Part shown: positions 56,910-64,000 of the stretch, piece by piece
Position numbering within the stretch: position 1 is the first letter of the stretch
Layout: every line of letters starts with the position of its first letter
Made by a program: the position numbers and the translations under genes
The notes under the pieces: generated by a model
The model's database searches: none
The model's input: the letters and a program-made list of their open reading frames with translations, nothing else
Told to the model about the DNA's origin: nothing
Assembly: GCF_012489685.1 (NCBI RefSeq)
Contig: NC_080044.1
Coordinates: 72,278,732 to 72,342,731 of the forward strand
Source: Lotus japonicus
Lineage: Eukaryota > Streptophyta > Magnoliopsida > Fabales > Fabaceae
DNA: 64,000 bases
Reading direction: 5' to 3'

Positions 56910-57716
56910 TTTTGGTGATGAAAAGAAATACGTCACAAAATCCTAGTTTATAATATAAAGCAATTTAGTGGCAGAATATAGAGAAAGAAGTTTCCCGTCG
57001 TGGAGGATTTTTTGTTTTCTTCTCTTATCTTGAAAATTTACATGGGGGCAAATGCTCCACTCAATGCTAACCTGCATTCGCCCCTACGTGTGTGATAAGT
57101 GTCAAAAAAACATATTTTTTACTGGCGGACTGAATAAGGCCGCCGCAAACTACATGCTACTAGAATTTTTTTTTAGTGATAACAACAACAATAGTAGTAG
57201 TAGTAGATTACATTAGGATTTAGGTATTTGATTTTTATGAAGTTTTTTCATATTTCTAATATATAAAAATTAATAATTCATAATATAAAATACTTTAATC
57301 ACAAAAAAATATAAAATACTTTCTATATATAACGATGATTAAAAATCAACAAATTTAATCATTATGACTATCATAATCAATAATAAATATTTTTTTACAA
57401 TCTCCGTTAATTTTTTTTTTGTTACAATCAATAATATTCATATCAATTATAAATAGTAGTATATTATATATATATATATATATATACATATATATAATAG
57501 ATATGAATATTAATCAGTTGGTTTTCTAATCTTAAAGTATTTAGAAGTAGTATAGAGAGAATAATTTCCCAGATTCATACTAGAATAGTGCTCTGGTCTT
57601 ATTGCTCTATTATTCTTTTCAAAATCTCACCATATATCATAACACTTTTTATGTTCCACTCATGTCTCCATTAACTTTCTTACCGATTTTTTTTTTACTG
57701 TATAGCAAGTCTCTTC
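56910..57716 (+). other. 5' flank of the ABCC gene
   Basis: Non-coding AT-rich sequence. A 15-bp direct repeat (AATATAAAATACTTT at 57282-57296 and 57308-57322) brackets 11 bp ending in A residues. A (TA)n run is at about 57463-57488. The intact host sequence resumes at 56910 after the Helitron. Confidence 0.5.
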
Positions 57717-57724
57717 TATAAATA
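57717..57724 (+). promoter_or_regulatory. TATA box of the ABCC gene
   Basis: TATAAATA lies 90 bp upstream of the ABCC start codon. It is followed by a C/T-rich leader (CTTACTTCTTCTTTACGC, CTCTCACTCACTCT) typical of plant 5' UTRs. Transcription would start roughly at 57750. Confidence 0.65.
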
Positions 57725-57813
57725 GACTCGCTGCAACTCTTACTTCTTCTTTACGCTACATACTCTCCAATTCTTCTCTGCAACCTCTCACTCACTCTAA
57801 ATTCTTCTCAACA

Positions 57814-63327
<5,514 letters not shown>

Positions 63328-64000
63328 AGAGAAAACAGATAGGAGGGGGTAGAATAGGATGCTAGCATACAATTGTTGTACATAAAGAATAGGTAGGCTC
63401 AATGTTAGTTCTGACAATGGAAAGCAGCTCAAATGTTCTGACTGATACATTTACAACTTAAAGATGAAAGTCAATATAGAATACGGCATGGTAATCAACT
63501 AATCATGAATCATGATGCATTGTTATTTCACTAGCTTGAATGATTTTCTAACTAGTTTTTCCTTTTTCAAACCATTTTTGCAATTAGCGATTGTTTCCTA
63601 AGTTTCTATGTTGGTTTCATTCAAAAGTATTCATAACTAACGCGCAGGTGCACTAAAAAGTTAGCTTGGGAGGGAGACTCGATCACTCGAATGCATGTTT
63701 TGGAAAGGAATTTTTTGTTTTGTTAATGGAGTTAAATTTTCAGTTACCACAAGAAAAATAATATACAAAGACTTGCTTTTCATGAGTTATGTGCTTCTGT
63801 GTGTGAAGTTGGAACCTTTCTTGCTGTGTATACGACTAAATGTATCCTTGAAGTATATTGTTTGATACTCTTGAAAATCTTGAGTGGTATATATTGGTGT
63901 CAAAACCATCATGATGAGTTGTCTTTTGTTTTATTTTCAGCAGTTATGTGTTGTGATCTTTTATACTATATGGCCTAGATTCATGATTGGGGAATAAAAT
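63328..64000 (+). other. 3' flank of the ABCC gene
   Basis: Expected 3' UTR followed by intergenic sequence. No further gene begins before the window ends. AATAAA at about 63992-63997 is too far for a certain assignment as poly(A) signal. Confidence 0.5.

Overview
The window is eukaryotic nuclear DNA from a flowering plant, most likely a legume-type eudicot. Genes are split by GT-AG introns, the DNA is AT-rich with long (TA)n and (TATC)n tracts, and the recognisable proteins are plant families: WDR5a, organellar mTERF, type I metacaspase, CUL1/SKP1 and ABCC. Assignment to a legume is an impression from repeat style and protein similarity, not a proof. Exon boundaries were worked out by hand from reading frame, splice sites and remembered family alignments. 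No search was run.

Layout. 1-1750 (-): a WDR5a-like COMPASS subunit, with its last codons off the left edge. 1859-7873: a nest of Helitrons, including a decayed autonomous copy (PIF1-type helicase end plus RPA-like OB-fold exons) and a hAT-type element with an 8-bp target duplication. 8865-9971, 34692-35855, 42424-43563 (+) and 46066-47229 (-): four mTERF paralogues; the first is broken by an in-frame stop. 14175-22252 (-): a complete five-exon metacaspase whose catalytic Cys is replaced by Ser and whose first intron (about 5.8 kb) is full of transposon debris. 23339-33571: two long Helitrons back to back; the second carries pieces of an NDR-type kinase and of a BAC2-type mitochondrial carrier. 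37090-42200: a short Helitron, unrecognised coding remnants and an SF3B1 N-terminal fragment. 47406-48540: two LINE fragments. 49799-52869 (-): a six-exon gene that encodes a CUL1 N-terminal region joined in frame to SKP1. 53531-56909: another Helitron with internal tandem repeats. 57814-63327 (+): a full-length ABCC (MRP-type) transporter gene with one apparent 1-base deletion.

The most unusual object is the CUL1-SKP1 fusion. The part of a cullin that binds SKP1, and SKP1 itself, are linked in one 406-residue reading frame, with every splice junction in phase. The cullin part lacks the RBX1/NEDD8 C-terminal domain and the SKP1 part lacks the extreme C-terminal tail that touches F-box proteins. 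A hydrophobic, signal-peptide-like leader precedes it. If expressed, it could act as an SCF decoy rather than a ligase. The catalytically altered metacaspase is a second candidate pseudoenzyme.

A third pattern is a set of very small A- or T-tailed insertions (7 to 203 bp) bracketed by 11-18 bp direct repeats. They look like full-length and extremely 5'-truncated retroposons, several consisting of little more than the tail.
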